Below, one piece after another: positions 1 to 8,808 of a stretch of 64,000 bases of DNA. The stretch's first letter is position 1. Each line of letters opens with the position of its first letter. The notes under the pieces are model-generated. The model saw only the letters and a program-made list of their open reading frames with translations, was not told the DNA's origin and ran no database searches. The translations under genes were made by a program, and so were the position numbers. The stretch spans positions 1,081,501 to 1,145,500 of the forward strand of contig OX638335.1 in assembly GCA_951812785.1 (NCBI GenBank), in the 5' to 3' direction. This stretch comes from an uncultured Gammaproteobacteria bacterium. Lineage in GTDB: Bacteria; Pseudomonadota; Gammaproteobacteria; UBA4575.

Positions 1-28
1 CTTCTAACTACTAGTTTATTAGAAGTTA

Positions 29-1087
29 TTACTTTGCGTATAACCTAGTTACTGGCAACATCAATTCACCTTGAAGGTAGCATCGCAATAATTTCCAACT
101 AAACTTTCTATACTTAGCAACCATAACAAATAGCATTTTCCTTGCGGCTTGTTTGTCGTTATTGTTATATGCATTTTTAATCTTATAAATTGTCGGATAC
201 AAAGTTTTACTCTCATCTAATTTTGTCGTGTAGATTGAGCAATTTCTCCAACAGAAGGCATAATCGTAGGTTTCATTTGACTTATGGGCCAAGATATTCT
301 TTTCTTCACTATATGAGAGATACCTAGCATGAAAACATTTATGCTTAACAGATTTGTCTGTATAGATTGTTGCTATCTTTAGGTCTTGAGAATACAAATG
401 TTTATTGGAAAAAAACCAAAGAGTAAATTTAATATTATTAATCTTCTGTAAACCTACTCTAAACTTTGAATTATGTTTCCTACCTAGAACCAAGTTCATT
501 GCCCGCCCCAAAGCAAATGGCCCTGTTGGATATAATGCATTTTTACCATAAAAGCTTTCACGTACGTTTTGAACTACGACATCAATTGATTTCTTTAAAA
601 ACGGGTGCTTCTTCTCACAACAGATAAAAGAATTTAGAACTGCACTTTTTAAATTACTAGCACCGTAACGCTCTTTAACCGAGGTGAATTGTGTGCACTC
701 ATCTAACAATTCATCTAATTTCCCACATGATACAGCTTTAATATCGATATATACGCCACCGTAAATATAGAGCACACAGTATCGCCATAAATCCGCTTTG
801 TAGGCACCAGGAATTAGCGCATCGTAGGCATTCAAAATTTCTGCCGCGAAATTATTTTTAATGAAATTTCTACGCGACTCGATATCAAAAAAATAATATT
901 CCCACTCAGGGTTATTATTTATCCACGAAGATACAGCCTCAAACATATCTTCGGAAACTAAATCAGTCTCCCATGTCTGGAATATTTTTTTAGAAATGAA
1001 TTTGTATTTTTTATCTTCAGTTATATATTTTTCCCTAACAGGAATATAATTTGCTAACTTGATTGACCGACTCATACTAGTAGACAA
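29..1087 (-). CDS. GT32-type glycosyltransferase with sugar-binding DXD-like region
   Basis: A 352-residue protein resembling the Gly_transf_sug / GT32 (OCH1-like) family, which transfers a sugar from a nucleotide donor, usually onto cell-surface glycans. Visible hallmarks are the N-terminal IFQTWET segment (about residues 36-42), the ADLWRYCVLYIYGGVYIDIK stretch around residues 97-116 and the conserved TGPFAL further on. The classical DXD reads D-I-K here, as in some members of the family. The reading frame starts at a TTG at 1087, which has an AGGGGA Shine-Dalgarno sequence six bases upstream; the first ATG (1075) is too far from that site. No signal peptide or membrane segment is visible, so it is probably cytoplasmic. 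Acceptor and product are unknown. Confidence 0.75.
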   Translation of the reverse strand: MSTSMSRSIKLANYIPVREKYITEDKKYKFISKKIFQTWETDLVSEDMFEAVSSWINNNPEWEYYFFDIESRRNFIKNNFAAEILNAYDALIPGAYKADLWRYCVLYIYGGVYIDIKAVSCGKLDELLDECTQFTSVKERYGASNLKSAVLNSFICCEKKHPFLKKSIDVVVQNVRESFYGKNALYPTGPFALGRAMNLVLGRKHNSKFRVGLQKINNIKFTLWFFSNKHLYSQDLKIATIYTDKSVKHKCFHARYLSYSEEKNILAHKSNETYDYAFCWRNCSIYTTKLDESKTLYPTIYKIKNAYNNNDKQAARKMLFVMVAKYRKFSWKLLRCYLQGELMLPVTRLYAK

Positions 1088-1130
1088 AATAAATCCCCTA
1101 TCAAACTATAAAGATATAACAAGTTAATTT

Positions 1131-1376
1131 TTATTTTTTCACAGAAGGATTCAGTGACATAAAAAGTGATTGAACATGCTCCGCTGCGGTAATGCCTGAG
1201 CTTGTTAAATAACCACCATCTATCTGTGATGTAAATCCTTTTTCATACAAACTACGCGCAGCTGCCTTTGCTGCAGAATTTGCAGTTTTATGAATTTTAA
1301 TTCCTGCTCTAGAGGTAGAAAGGTCAAAAGCGAGAAGCAAATTTAATTCAGCAATATTATCTGATGAAAAAGACAT
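1131..1376 (-). CDS. Small conserved gammaproteobacterial protein, TIGR02647-like
   Basis: An 81-residue protein that matches from memory the TIGR02647 family of short gammaproteobacterial proteins of unknown function. Diagnostic features are the N-terminal ELNLLLAFDLSTSRAGIKIH stretch, the AAARSLYEKGF segment and the DGGYLTSSGITAAEHVQSL ending. A GGAG Shine-Dalgarno sequence lies eight bases before the ATG. It is read in the same direction as the downstream glycosyltransferase, 43 bases away, but nothing suggests a joint function. No signal peptide or membrane segment is visible. Confidence 0.7.
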   Translation of the reverse strand: MSFSSDNIAELNLLLAFDLSTSRAGIKIHKTANSAAKAAARSLYEKGFTSQIDGGYLTSSGITAAEHVQSLFMSLNPSVKK

Positions 1377-1916
1377 TGTTATCGCTCCAGTATAGTTAGT
1401 ATCAGTATTAATCCGGCCAATTAATGATATCCTATAGAAAAAATTTCAAGGGTTATATTTTATTTTAATAAAAAATATATGCTTCAAATTATATATGTAA
1501 CATTCTCCCATAAGAATATTAGAATTTAAATTCCTATCTGTTTTTATAATCAATAGCAATTGACTGCTTGATTTAAGTAACAATAACCAGCGTACATTCC
1601 ATTAAGCTAGGGTAAATTCATACTGTCCCTTTTTCTCCTTGGTGATCGCAAAACCTCCACTTTTGAACCTTACCCATACCAGTAGCAGTTTGGCTGTTTG
1701 ATTCTGCCTTCATAAGGTTTACATGGTTTTCCAGACTAAAAACTAGTTAATAACCTACCAAGAATATATAGCTGTCTAGTTATTGACTTAACCTGTATAC
1801 TGTTTGTTCGTATACAGTAGATCCTATCATCTGAATATTTTTCAATTCCAGTCAATCTACTAAAACTTTACATAGTGGAATGAGGAACAATTTTCCAGAC
1901 AAAAACTACAAGCGTT
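1377..1916. other. 540-base intergenic region, AT-rich
   Basis: No open frame here is convincing. The segment 1440-1570 is very AT-rich. A short minus-strand frame of about 31 codons near 1639-1715 has no recognisable relative and may be debris of a lost gene. The only ordered signal is the inverted repeat at 1793-1819, listed separately. The region separates the minus-strand pair at 29-1376 from the plus-strand genes at 1917-2888, so it should hold promoters for both, but no confident -35/-10 pair was assigned. Confidence 0.5.
1793..1819. repeat. Perfect 8-base inverted repeat, possible operator (SOS-box-like halves)
   Basis: CTGTATAC at 1793-1800 pairs exactly with GTATACAG at 1810-1817 across nine bases. 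An overlapping reading is TACTGT, ten bases, then ACAGTA (1798-1819). The half-sites equal those of gammaproteobacterial LexA boxes, but LexA needs eight bases between them, so binding by LexA is doubtful. The repeat lies about 100 bases upstream of the small gene at 1917 and could be an operator for it or a simple hairpin. Confidence 0.4.
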
Positions 1917-2171
1917 ATGACAGAAAACTCAGCAACCCCATCACAATTCTATACAATTCAATCCATTGAGCCTAGTGATCCACCTTCTGGCACAGAAGGA
2001 AGCGATTGGTATCAATATGTGATTGTGCAAGGCTCGAATAAAATAAGCGGGTATCGACAAGGTAATTTAGAATCGGTGCGACAAGCAATGGAAGAAAATA
2101 TCGAATTATTGAATGAACGCCAATTCGGTAAACGCGCTCGTATTCAACAGTCAATAACACCAAAAAAATAA
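1917..2171 (+). CDS. Small conserved hypothetical protein
   Basis: An 84-residue acidic-to-neutral soluble protein of no recognised family. It shows a central DWYQYVIVQGSNKISGYRQG stretch, likely beta strands, followed by a predicted helix (SVRQAMEENIELLNERQ) and a basic tail rich in Lys and Arg. This layout is that of a compact single-domain protein. Codon use and frame length look like a real gene, and it precedes the methyltransferase by 51 bases on the same strand. No clear Shine-Dalgarno sequence precedes its ATG. Function unknown. Confidence 0.55.
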   Translation: MTENSATPSQFYTIQSIEPSDPPSGTEGSDWYQYVIVQGSNKISGYRQGNLESVRQAMEENIELLNERQFGKRARIQQSITPKK

Positions 2172-2222
2172 TTTACCTGTAACTCGCATTGAAAATATAT
2201 TTCATCACCATGAAAAATTTCA

Positions 2223-2888
2223 ATGTCTGCAGTTAGATTTTGTTATCAAACAATTGAATTCGATAAAACCGATATACATTTAAGAACGTTGCGCGATAAG
2301 CAACAGTATTTCGATAAAGATAATATTGCAGAAAATTTAGGTATATCCTCAGCCACTTGGCCACTATTTGGGGTCGTATGGCCATCTAGTATCGTGTTAG
2401 CTAATTACATGCTCAATTATGATTTTGCTAACAAACGAATTCTTGAGATTGGTTGTGGCATTGGTTTAGTTAGTTTGCTTTTAAACAATAAGCATGCAGA
2501 TATAAGTGCAACAGACATGCATCCCGAAGCTGAAGATTATCTAGTAGAAAATACTAATCTTAATAATGGCAGGGTCATCCCGTTTGAACGAGCAACTTGG
2601 AATGAGCTTGACACAAAATTAGGTAAATTCGATTTGGTGATTGGTAGTGATTTACTATATGAAAAAGAAAACGTAAATTATCTAGCAGATTTTATTGATA
2701 ACCACACAAAGAGTAATAGCAACGTAGTTATTGTAGATCCAGGCCGAGGCAATCATGCATCATTCATCAAGAAAATGGTAAATCTAGGATATTCACACAA
2801 TCAAAGCAAGACTAAAGATACTAGCTACTTAGAAAAGCCATACAGCGGACAGATACTCGAATATAAACGTTTAGAAAATTCAACATAG
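2223..2888 (+). CDS. Class I SAM-dependent methyltransferase, METTL21/Nnt1-like
   Basis: A 221-residue protein with the Rossmann-type SAM-binding fold. Motif I is ILEIGCGIGLVSLLL (about residues 75-89), followed by an acidic strand end SATDMHP that would bind the ribose, and a DLVIGSDLLYEKENV segment (about 139-153) typical of the lysine-methyltransferase-like group (Methyltransf_16), where the D-x-x-Y stands at motif post II. The N-terminal LGISSATWPLFGVVWPSSIVLA also matches that group. Substrate cannot be read from sequence; a protein lysine is the likeliest by family. Length is normal and the frame intact. Confidence 0.7.
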   Translation: MSAVRFCYQTIEFDKTDIHLRTLRDKQQYFDKDNIAENLGISSATWPLFGVVWPSSIVLANYMLNYDFANKRILEIGCGIGLVSLLLNNKHADISATDMHPEAEDYLVENTNLNNGRVIPFERATWNELDTKLGKFDLVIGSDLLYEKENVNYLADFIDNHTKSNSNVVIVDPGRGNHASFIKKMVNLGYSHNQSKTKDTSYLEKPYSGQILEYKRLENST

Positions 2889-2950
2889 CTTATCGCTATA
2901 ATTAATTAAATTGAGGCTTGAATACAACGCAGCTGACCATAATCATTATC

Positions 2951-3900
2951 TGTAGTAGCTCAGACCTGATCGTACCGTTACCGGTTATTGATAGGAGTCT
3001 GTCAGTTTAGATGTGAGCTAAATTCTTTTCAGCCCAAATCAATTTACCATCCATTAACCTGTCCATGGGTATTCTACCACCGCCCATTTTGCCTTGATGA
3101 GTGCGTTCATTGTGATCAGTTTCTATCCAGTTGTCTTGATCTTTTGGTCAATCCTCCATGGTTGAGTACCGTTTTTTCCTGAAGGTAATTTGATAAAACT
3201 CATTCAGAATGGTTTTATCAAAGCGTTCACAGATGCCATGGGTTTGCGGTGATCAATGTCGTTAATGGGCAGGTATCACGGATCGTCATGATGCTCCACG
3301 CGCCCACAAGATTCTGTGCCTCTGTCGGTTAAACTACGTAGCATCGGCAAGGCATGCTTTTCAAAAAACGGTAGCACCTCATCAAAGAGTAGGTCTGCGG
3401 CAATTTCTTCTTCGAGTGCTTTGAGTCGTTTCTTGAAGTGCTCTCAATGATGGCGCAGCCAAACGGAACGCACACCGCTACCAGCGATAAACACACCAGT
3501 TCATTGCTGCTTCGATGTCGCCCAACGGCGGGCTGTTCAATCGCTGACGTAACCACTGCATGTGCTGTGGGTTCATCCACACGGTTTTTAACATCGGCTG
3601 TTCTACGACTCTTGTCAATCCGTGAGTCAATGCCACCTTCTTCAACCCGCTGTTGATAACGATAGAATGTGTCTCGCGACACCCCCATGACTTGACAGGC
3701 GCTAGATACGTTGCCCAGTTCTTCTGCTAAGTTGAGCAAGCCCGCCTTGTGTTTAATGATTGGATGTTAGTATGAAGCATGAGAGTTACCTGCCTTTTCG
3801 GTTTGATTTAAAGATTTCAATACCTTTATCAAAACGGGTAACTCTCGCTTTTGCAACCCTTGTGGATTGCTAATTGTCAGATCGGGTCTGAACTATTACA
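2951..3900 (-). mobile_element. Decayed IS481-family insertion sequence
   Basis: The ends are imperfect terminal inverted repeats. The left end reads TGTAGTAGCTCAGACCTGAT and the right end, on the opposite strand, TGTAATAGTTCAGACCCGAT; they differ at three of 20 positions and carry the TGT...ACA termini usual for IS481. Inside is a broken transposase on the minus strand. The element is about 950 bases, slightly shorter than a full copy with a 340-350 residue transposase. No target-site duplication could be found at the flanks. It cannot move on its own. Confidence 0.8.
3007..3780 (-). pseudogene. IS481-family transposase, broken by frameshifts and a deletion
   Basis: The reading frame would start at the ATG at 3780 (MLHTNI...). 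It loses frame after six codons and resumes as GLLNLAEELGNVSSACQVMGVSRDTFYRYQ, the N-terminal helix-turn-helix of IS481 transposases. The middle part, with the first catalytic Asp, is missing or scrambled. Past it, frames near 3230-3330 still encode TDRGTE (second catalytic Asp region) and NDIDH, and the 3' end near 3007-3120 encodes NERTHQGKMGGG and WAEKNL, the family's C-terminus. The remnant spans 774 bases against about 1,050 for an intact gene. Nearby genes show no sign of using it. Confidence 0.8.
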
Positions 3901-4111
3901 GCTTAGGCTAGATATTTTTTAAGTTCTCTTTAGCAAATCACAACACATTAAATTTAGAAGGCTTATTAATAAACTGCGCAATGTCGGCACAAACAATTTA
4001 CCGATCCTTATCAAACTTTCTTCCACGCTGTTCTCAATATCCTTTTAGATATACGCGCCAATACCAACAATATCCTCTATACTCCTTTCATCCACTCTGG
4101 AAAGGTAACTC

Positions 4112-4915
4112 ATGCTTGAAGGATCTCTGAATGAAGAAAATATAAAACTGCTAATTATAGCAGCAGTGTATTTGATACTTTTTACTACTGAGCATTACGC
4201 GCCCTACTTCAAAAACCGACACCTTCATCTACCGCATTCGCTGCGCAACCTCACACTGGCAACAATTAATGCGTTAATATCGACAATATTTTTTATCGCC
4301 ATATTGAAGCACATTCTAACTTGGAGCGGAAACAACCAGGTTGGCTTACTTAATCAACTGAACTTACCTGGCATTTATTCGCTTTTATTAGCCTTATTAT
4401 TGATAGATTTATGGCAGTACATATGGCATCGACTCAACCACCAAATTTCTTGGTTATGGAAATTCCATCAAGTCCATCATGCTGACAAAGACATGGATGC
4501 AAGTACAGGACTTCGCTTTCATCCAGTAGAAATAATTTATTCTAATTTAATTCGTATCAGCATTATCCCTCTTATTGGCTTTCAATTAGACCACTTACTT
4601 CTCTACAATATTTTGCTATTACCCATTACCTTATTTCATCACAGCAACATAAAATTAAACGAAAGGATAGATAAAATATTACGAATAATCACTGTCACAC
4701 CACACATGCATCGACTGCATCACTCCGACATTCAAAGCGAAACCGATTCTAATTATGCAAGTGTTTTTTCTATTTGGGACCGACTTTTTAAGTCTTATAC
4801 AATGCGCCCTATTGAGCAGGCATTTAACCTTGGGTTAAGCAGTAGCTATTCTGATAGACAGTGGAATCGTATCTATGGAATGTTAGCACTTCCTTTTGCG
4901 AACAAAACAAGTTAG
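4112..4915 (+). CDS. Fatty acid hydroxylase / sterol desaturase family membrane protein
   Basis: A 267-residue integral membrane protein of the FA_hydroxylase superfamily (PF04116), di-iron enzymes that hydroxylate or desaturate lipids. The eight-histidine pattern is present: HRLNH and HQVHHAD near residues 112-130, then HHSN and HRLHH towards residues 175 and 203, followed by the family's SNYASVFSIWDRLF. About four membrane segments flank these motifs, starting at residues 10-25 and 50-70. A GGAAAGG Shine-Dalgarno sequence lies six bases upstream of the ATG. Substrate is unknown; bacterial relatives act on fatty acids, hopanoids or carotenoids. It stands alone between the IS remnant and an empty stretch. 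Confidence 0.8.
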   Translation: MLEGSLNEENIKLLIIAAVYLILFTTEHYAPYFKNRHLHLPHSLRNLTLATINALISTIFFIAILKHILTWSGNNQVGLLNQLNLPGIYSLLLALLLIDLWQYIWHRLNHQISWLWKFHQVHHADKDMDASTGLRFHPVEIIYSNLIRISIIPLIGFQLDHLLLYNILLLPITLFHHSNIKLNERIDKILRIITVTPHMHRLHHSDIQSETDSNYASVFSIWDRLFKSYTMRPIEQAFNLGLSSSYSDRQWNRIYGMLALPFANKTS

Positions 4916-5428
4916 CAAACAATTATCAGTGTCTAATTGTACTCTTGAAACAATTGCCCAAATTCCCCCGGTAAAACTTTAAGTTCAGCACTCTAACCCT
5001 GAATTTCTGCACTCTGGGTTTACACGTCGCTCACACAGGACTACCTCTCAGCCGCTGACTCATTGGCTAGCGTTATTTCTAATTTTAAAATGTTCTTAAT
5101 GACGCCTAAGCAATAATTCTACTCCGCTGAAACACCAAAGATGTGACCCTGTTAACGAAATCCACTTACACAACCAATATGTGCATATGATTTAAATGGG
5201 TTACTTTGACCCCTAGAAAAGTACTTGACGTTTTACACTCTTACTTAAATGCAAGTGCAGGAAAGATATTACATGGTGGCTTTCCATAACCCTTCAGTAA
5301 GTAATGTTTAACGCCGCCGTTGCTAGCCATCAATCTACGAAATTAGACCTTTACTATACTTTCACATGAACAAGAATTACACTTAATAGTATTGATACTT
5401 TTAACCTCCAAAAGCACATAACTCAAAA
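4916..5428. other. 513-base stretch without a gene
   Basis: No credible coding frame, RNA gene or repeat is visible on either strand, and stops are frequent in all frames. Base composition matches the surrounding intergenic DNA. It lies between an intact membrane-enzyme gene and the phage-like debris that begins at 5429, so it may contain the left junction of that debris, but no attachment-site repeat was found. Confidence 0.4.
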
Positions 5429-6416
5429 ATGCAGAGACAAATCATGGATAACAACAAGAAACTACTAGCAGCAATTATCAAAGTGCTATTTTTAATCGCA
5501 ATGGGTCGTGGCATAGTACTCGGAAATGCTGTTGCTGAAGAGGATTTTAAAATGAATATGTTTCCAATCAATGTTGACTGGGGTCGAGATAAAATCAGAC
5601 AGAACAACGCGGAATTTTTAAATTATATCAATAACTTAGGACTTGTTCACGCGCAGAAAAAAGCGGAGGAAGCTCAAAAAGCGGAGCAAGCTCAAAAAGC
5701 GGAGGAAGCGCAAGCTGAGCAAGCAGCGATGCAGCAAGATTTATTGTCATTGTTTGAAAATCCCGATGCTAGCGCAAGGGACTTTGCGAAATTAGTTATC
5801 AACTATCCGAAGTTTAAAGCACAAATCAACGAAGCGTGGGGTGTGATTGATAGCGAGCAAGACGCAACTAATCAAGCGCAACAAGAAGCAAAACAAGCTG
5901 AGCAACTTAACCAAGCGGGCGAAGTGTATTCTGCGCTCAGCTCAGGAAATCCGGATATTGCGATCGATCTCTTAAAACGACAGGCACAAGCAGCGGAAAA
6001 CTCAGGTGATGCGCAATCTGCAAAAGAAGATCGTGATCTTATCGAGATGATAAAACTTGATCCCGACTTTGCAAAAAAATCAATTGGGTTTTCCATCGCG
6101 GCGATGCAAGGTCCAGATGCATTTCTCGAAAAATTTAAAGAGATCGAAGATCGAAAACTAGAACAAGATAAGTTTGCTTTTGAACAAAACAAATTTGATA
6201 AAGATCGCGCATTTGAAAAAGAAAAATTTGATTTTGAGAAAAATAAATTAGCGAAATGAAGTAGAGATCGAAAAAGAAGAAAAGAGAATCGCTGCGATGG
6301 AGGCTGCGTCTCAAAGAGAAGATAATGAGTTAAGGCGAGAAAAGTTAAAAGTAGACATTGCAGAAGCGAAGAGAAAGCGCGATAAAGAAATTAGAGAGGA
6401 AAAAGATAAAGATTAG
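5429..6416 (+). pseudogene. Phage ejection-protein-like coiled-coil protein, frameshifted
   Basis: The first 276 codons encode a Lys/Glu/Ala/Gln-rich protein with a hydrophobic N-terminal segment (about residues 11-30), heptad-rich helices (residues 75-100 and 240-276) and a central part (residues 148-240) that resembles phage DNA-ejection (DNA-transfer) proteins in its SGNPDIAIDLLKRQ and IGFSIAAMQGPDAF segments. The frame stops at TGA 6257-6259. Removing one base (T6257) rejoins it to EVEIEKEEKRIAAMEAA and a further charged coil ending at TAG 6414-6416, so the original protein was about 50 residues longer. The start is either 5429 or the ATG at 5444. The phage link rests on memory of the family; coding quality is clear. 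Confidence 0.55.
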
Positions 6417-6481
6417 TACTGCAAGATTTAATATAGATAACATGCTCTACACTATAAATCGCATAAAAAATACACCAAAGG

Positions 6482-6807
6482 GATGTTATTGATGCTGCGG
6501 TAGGTTCATTCGACAGCATGAAATGGACGAATTTTTTCGAGCAAGATGTTCTTGATTTCCAAAGATTGGTGGAGACAGTTGACGCGCAAGCATTTCTTTC
6601 GCAAGTTCCCCAAATGAATTTTTTTTAGACCAGAGTTCAGATAGATTTTTAGAAAACGTGATGGAAGCAGAAAGACTCGTGCTTAAAATGCGTAGAGACT
6701 TAGCAGAAAGTAGCGGAATTCCAGGTACGATTCCGGACATTCCAAATCCGACTGCTGAATCTGATGAAGTTGATCAGATTATGAAAAAATGGCTAACGCC
6801 AAATTAA
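6482..6807 (+). pseudogene. Second phage-like fragment, frameshifted at a T8 run
   Basis: From 6482 an open frame reads DVIDAAVGSFDSMKWTNFF, then goes on to FLSQVPQMNFF and a stop. At the run of eight T (6619-6626) one more T would join it to LDQSSDRFLENVMEAERLVL and on through IPGTIPDIPNP to the stop at 6805-6807. The joined product is about 108 residues with no start codon in a good position, so the 5' end is probably lost too. It lies between two other phage-like remnants in the same direction and is likely from the same module. Function of the intact protein unknown. Confidence 0.5.
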
Positions 6808-6823
6808 CTATGAGAAATAACTA

Positions 6824-7070
6824 ATGAATTCTACCTTGGCTGAAATAGAAGACGCTCTAGCTAATGCTGTTAGCGCGGGTGCTATGTATGATGCAGCTAA
6901 ATTGCAAAACATTATTAATCGTGAAAAACAATTACAAAAGAGAAGAGACCCCGTGCATCCACGCCCTCTTGGTGGCGAAACTTATATTGACTCAACGGGT
7001 GGCAAAACCGCCGGAGCCTACTACGCCCCGTGAGCAGGCTATCGGTACCGGAGAAGCACAGCTGCTCGCG
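6824..7070 (+). pseudogene. N-terminus of a phage internal virion / ejection protein, truncated
   Basis: The ATG at 6824 opens a frame reading STLAEIEDALANAVSAGAMYDAAKL, which resembles the start of podophage-type ejection proteins (an ALxNAxxAGDxxAA pattern). It stops at TGA 7031, but the next frame reads PPEPTTPREQAIGTGEAQLL at about 6997-7056, again like these proteins, so a frameshift lies between about 6950 and 7000. After about 7070 the likeness ends and the frame runs into the peptidoglycan-binding gene that follows. It is best read as the broken 5' end of a large virion gene whose remainder was deleted. Confidence 0.5.
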
Positions 7071-7111
7071 CTCAGGCGGAGCTGGAAACACAACGTAGCC
7101 AAACGGCAAGT

Positions 7112-8311
7112 ATGTCAGAGTACCTAATAACGAAACTCCTACCACCAAAGGCAAAAGCAGGCGAGTGTTATGCTCGCGTTTGGGTTAAGCCTACTTATAG
7201 GACTAACAGCGAAACCATCTTAGTTAGCGAAGCAAGTGAAAAAGTAACCACTTCTCCAGCTCAATACGAAACTGTTACTGAAGAAGTACTAGTAAAAGAA
7301 GCACGTTTCTATATGGAGCCAGTACCAGCTGTTTATGGCACAGAAAAAGAAACACGCCTAGTTGAAGAAGGGCAAAGACTCTGGAAAGTTGGTCTAGAAA
7401 GGAATGCTGCACCTGCTAGTGATGAACTACTAGCTGCAGCAAAAAACCATGGTATTAACTTAGATGCAGCTACTCCTGGAGCTTGTTATCACGAGCACTA
7501 CATTCCTGCACAATATGAAACTGTCACTGAGCAGATCATCGACAACCCAGCTCATCCAGTTTGGAAAAAAGGCACAGGCCCAATTCAACGTATTGATGAA
7601 GCGACTGGTGAAATCATGTGCCTAGTCGAAGTACCTGCAACTTACAAAACTATCAGTAAACGAGTCCTTAAATTACCAGCAGCCACAAGAACAGTAAATG
7701 TTCCTGCAGAGTACAAAACAGTTAAGGTTCGCGAACTAGTCGCTGGCCCTGAAGAAATTCGCAATCATGTGCCAGCTAAGTACAAGTCTCTATCTTCACA
7801 ACGTAAAGTTGCGGATAGGTCTTTTGTTTGGCATGAAATTCATAACGGAGAACATCCTAAAAGCACTCGTACAGGTAATAAAATTTGTTTAACAGAAACA
7901 CCTCCTCGCTACGAGCCAGTCACTAAAACCATCGTTAAGTCACCTGCTTCAACATGACGCGTTGAAGTTCCCGCAGAATACAAAACGGTTAAAGTGAACA
8001 AGGTTGTTTCAGAAGCAAAAGAAATGCGTGAAGCAATTCCAGCACGTTACGAAACTGTTACTTCACAAGAACTTGAAAAAGATGGCTACATGGAGTGGCG
8101 TTCTATTCTTTGTGAAACCAACATGACTACTGGAACTATCAGTTCAATTCAACGCGCCTTATCGGCAAAAGGATATAATCCAGGTGCAATTGATGGCGTA
8201 ATTGGAAGCAATACAATCAAGGCAGTCAATGAATTCCAGAGTGGCAATAAACTACCTACAGATAAATACATTAATATCGAAACCGTTCGAGCATTAGGTA
8301 TTGACCTGTAA
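7112..8311 (+). pseudogene. Repeat-rich peptidoglycan-binding protein interrupted by TGA
   Basis: The sequence encodes repeated units of the type PAxYETVTEEVLVKEA (for example at residues 48-62, 133-147, 199-205, 290-296 and 308-316) and ends in a PG_binding_1 domain (SSIQRALSAKGYNPGAIDG). Proteins of this type are gammaproteobacterial exported or lipoprotein-like envelope proteins. An in-frame TGA at 7955-7957 splits it into 281 and 105 codons. In a sister repeat the same position is Arg (AATRTVNVPAEYKTVK against AST-stop-RVEVPAEYKTVK), which fits CGA to TGA. The expected signal peptide is absent: the frame upstream merges with phage debris, and the ATG at 7112 has no Shine-Dalgarno sequence. 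Confidence 0.75.
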
Positions 8312-8417
8312 AATTTTTTGCCAAGAAGAGTGTAAATTCATTCCACTCTTCTTTTTAAAAATCCAAATAGCAATTCATACCAGAAAAACACATCATCTCT
8401 TAATCAATAGGGGTACA

Positions 8418-8786
8418 GTGGCAAATAAAATTACAGCCCTCGCTCTATTAACCATTATCAATATCGCTTGTATCGCACAGGTAGCCCAACATACTGGATC
8501 CTATACCGTTCAAATAGCCGTCTACAAAAATCTTCCAGAAAACTTTATTAGCTCCGCAGAAAAATATGGGACTGTACACGCCTCCCAAACTGGGGAGTTA
8601 ACCCGCATCAGCGTCGGCAGCTTTAGCAGTAGAAATGTCGCGCAAGAATTGTTATCACGACTAAGACAAGCTGGTTATAAAGATGCTTTCATTAACCGCA
8701 TAGGTTCAGGTATAGCCAGCAATCAGCGTCATGACCATACCGCTACTCTTTTGAAAAACTGGGGAATATGGTTCAGGCATAACTAG
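8418..8786 (+). CDS. Exported SPOR-domain protein, possibly with a frameshifted tail
   Basis: The GTG at 8418 follows AGGGG by four bases and opens a short hydrophobic signal-like segment (ITALALLTIINIACIA), then a SPOR domain running from SYTVQIAVYKN through ISVGSFSSRNVAQELLSRL to GYKDAFI. SPOR domains bind denuded glycan strands at division septa or other peptidoglycan sites. The frame stops at 8786, but a near-copy of the preceding 39 bases lies just past the end in another frame, so the natural protein may have been longer. It follows the peptidoglycan-binding pseudogene and may once have been co-transcribed with it. Confidence 0.7.
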   Translation: MANKITALALLTIINIACIAQVAQHTGSYTVQIAVYKNLPENFISSAEKYGTVHASQTGELTRISVGSFSSRNVAQELLSRLRQAGYKDAFINRIGSGIASNQRHDHTATLLKNWGIWFRHN

Positions 8787-8808
8787 CAATTGGCATCATG
8801 ACCACGCC
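8703..8808. repeat. Imperfect 39-base direct repeat at the SPOR gene end
   Basis: Bases 8703-8741 and 8770-8808 are near-copies: both encode GSGI-[AT]-SN-x-x-HDH. The first copy is in the gene's frame; the second is shifted, and in its own frame continues for about 20 codons (HQNVNPNSGKTKLRNLPTS) to a TAA. The simplest reading is that the gene once had at least two such units and lost frame between them. Confidence 0.65.

Noticed and set aside
2988-3182. Plus-strand frame of 64 codons
   Set aside because: It is antisense to the C-terminal part of the IS481 transposase, which is supported by WAEKNL and NERTHQGK on the minus strand.
5660-5730. DNA tandem repeat or CRISPR-like array in the AQKAEEAQKAEQ region
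   Set aside because: It is a coding run of Lys/Glu/Ala/Gln coiled coil with short imperfect repeats and no spacer pattern.
7955-7957. Stop-codon recoding (TGA read as Arg or Sec)
   Set aside because: TGA ends intact genes here (mfd, zapE), the Arg context fits a CGA-to-TGA mutation, and no SECIS-like hairpin was seen.
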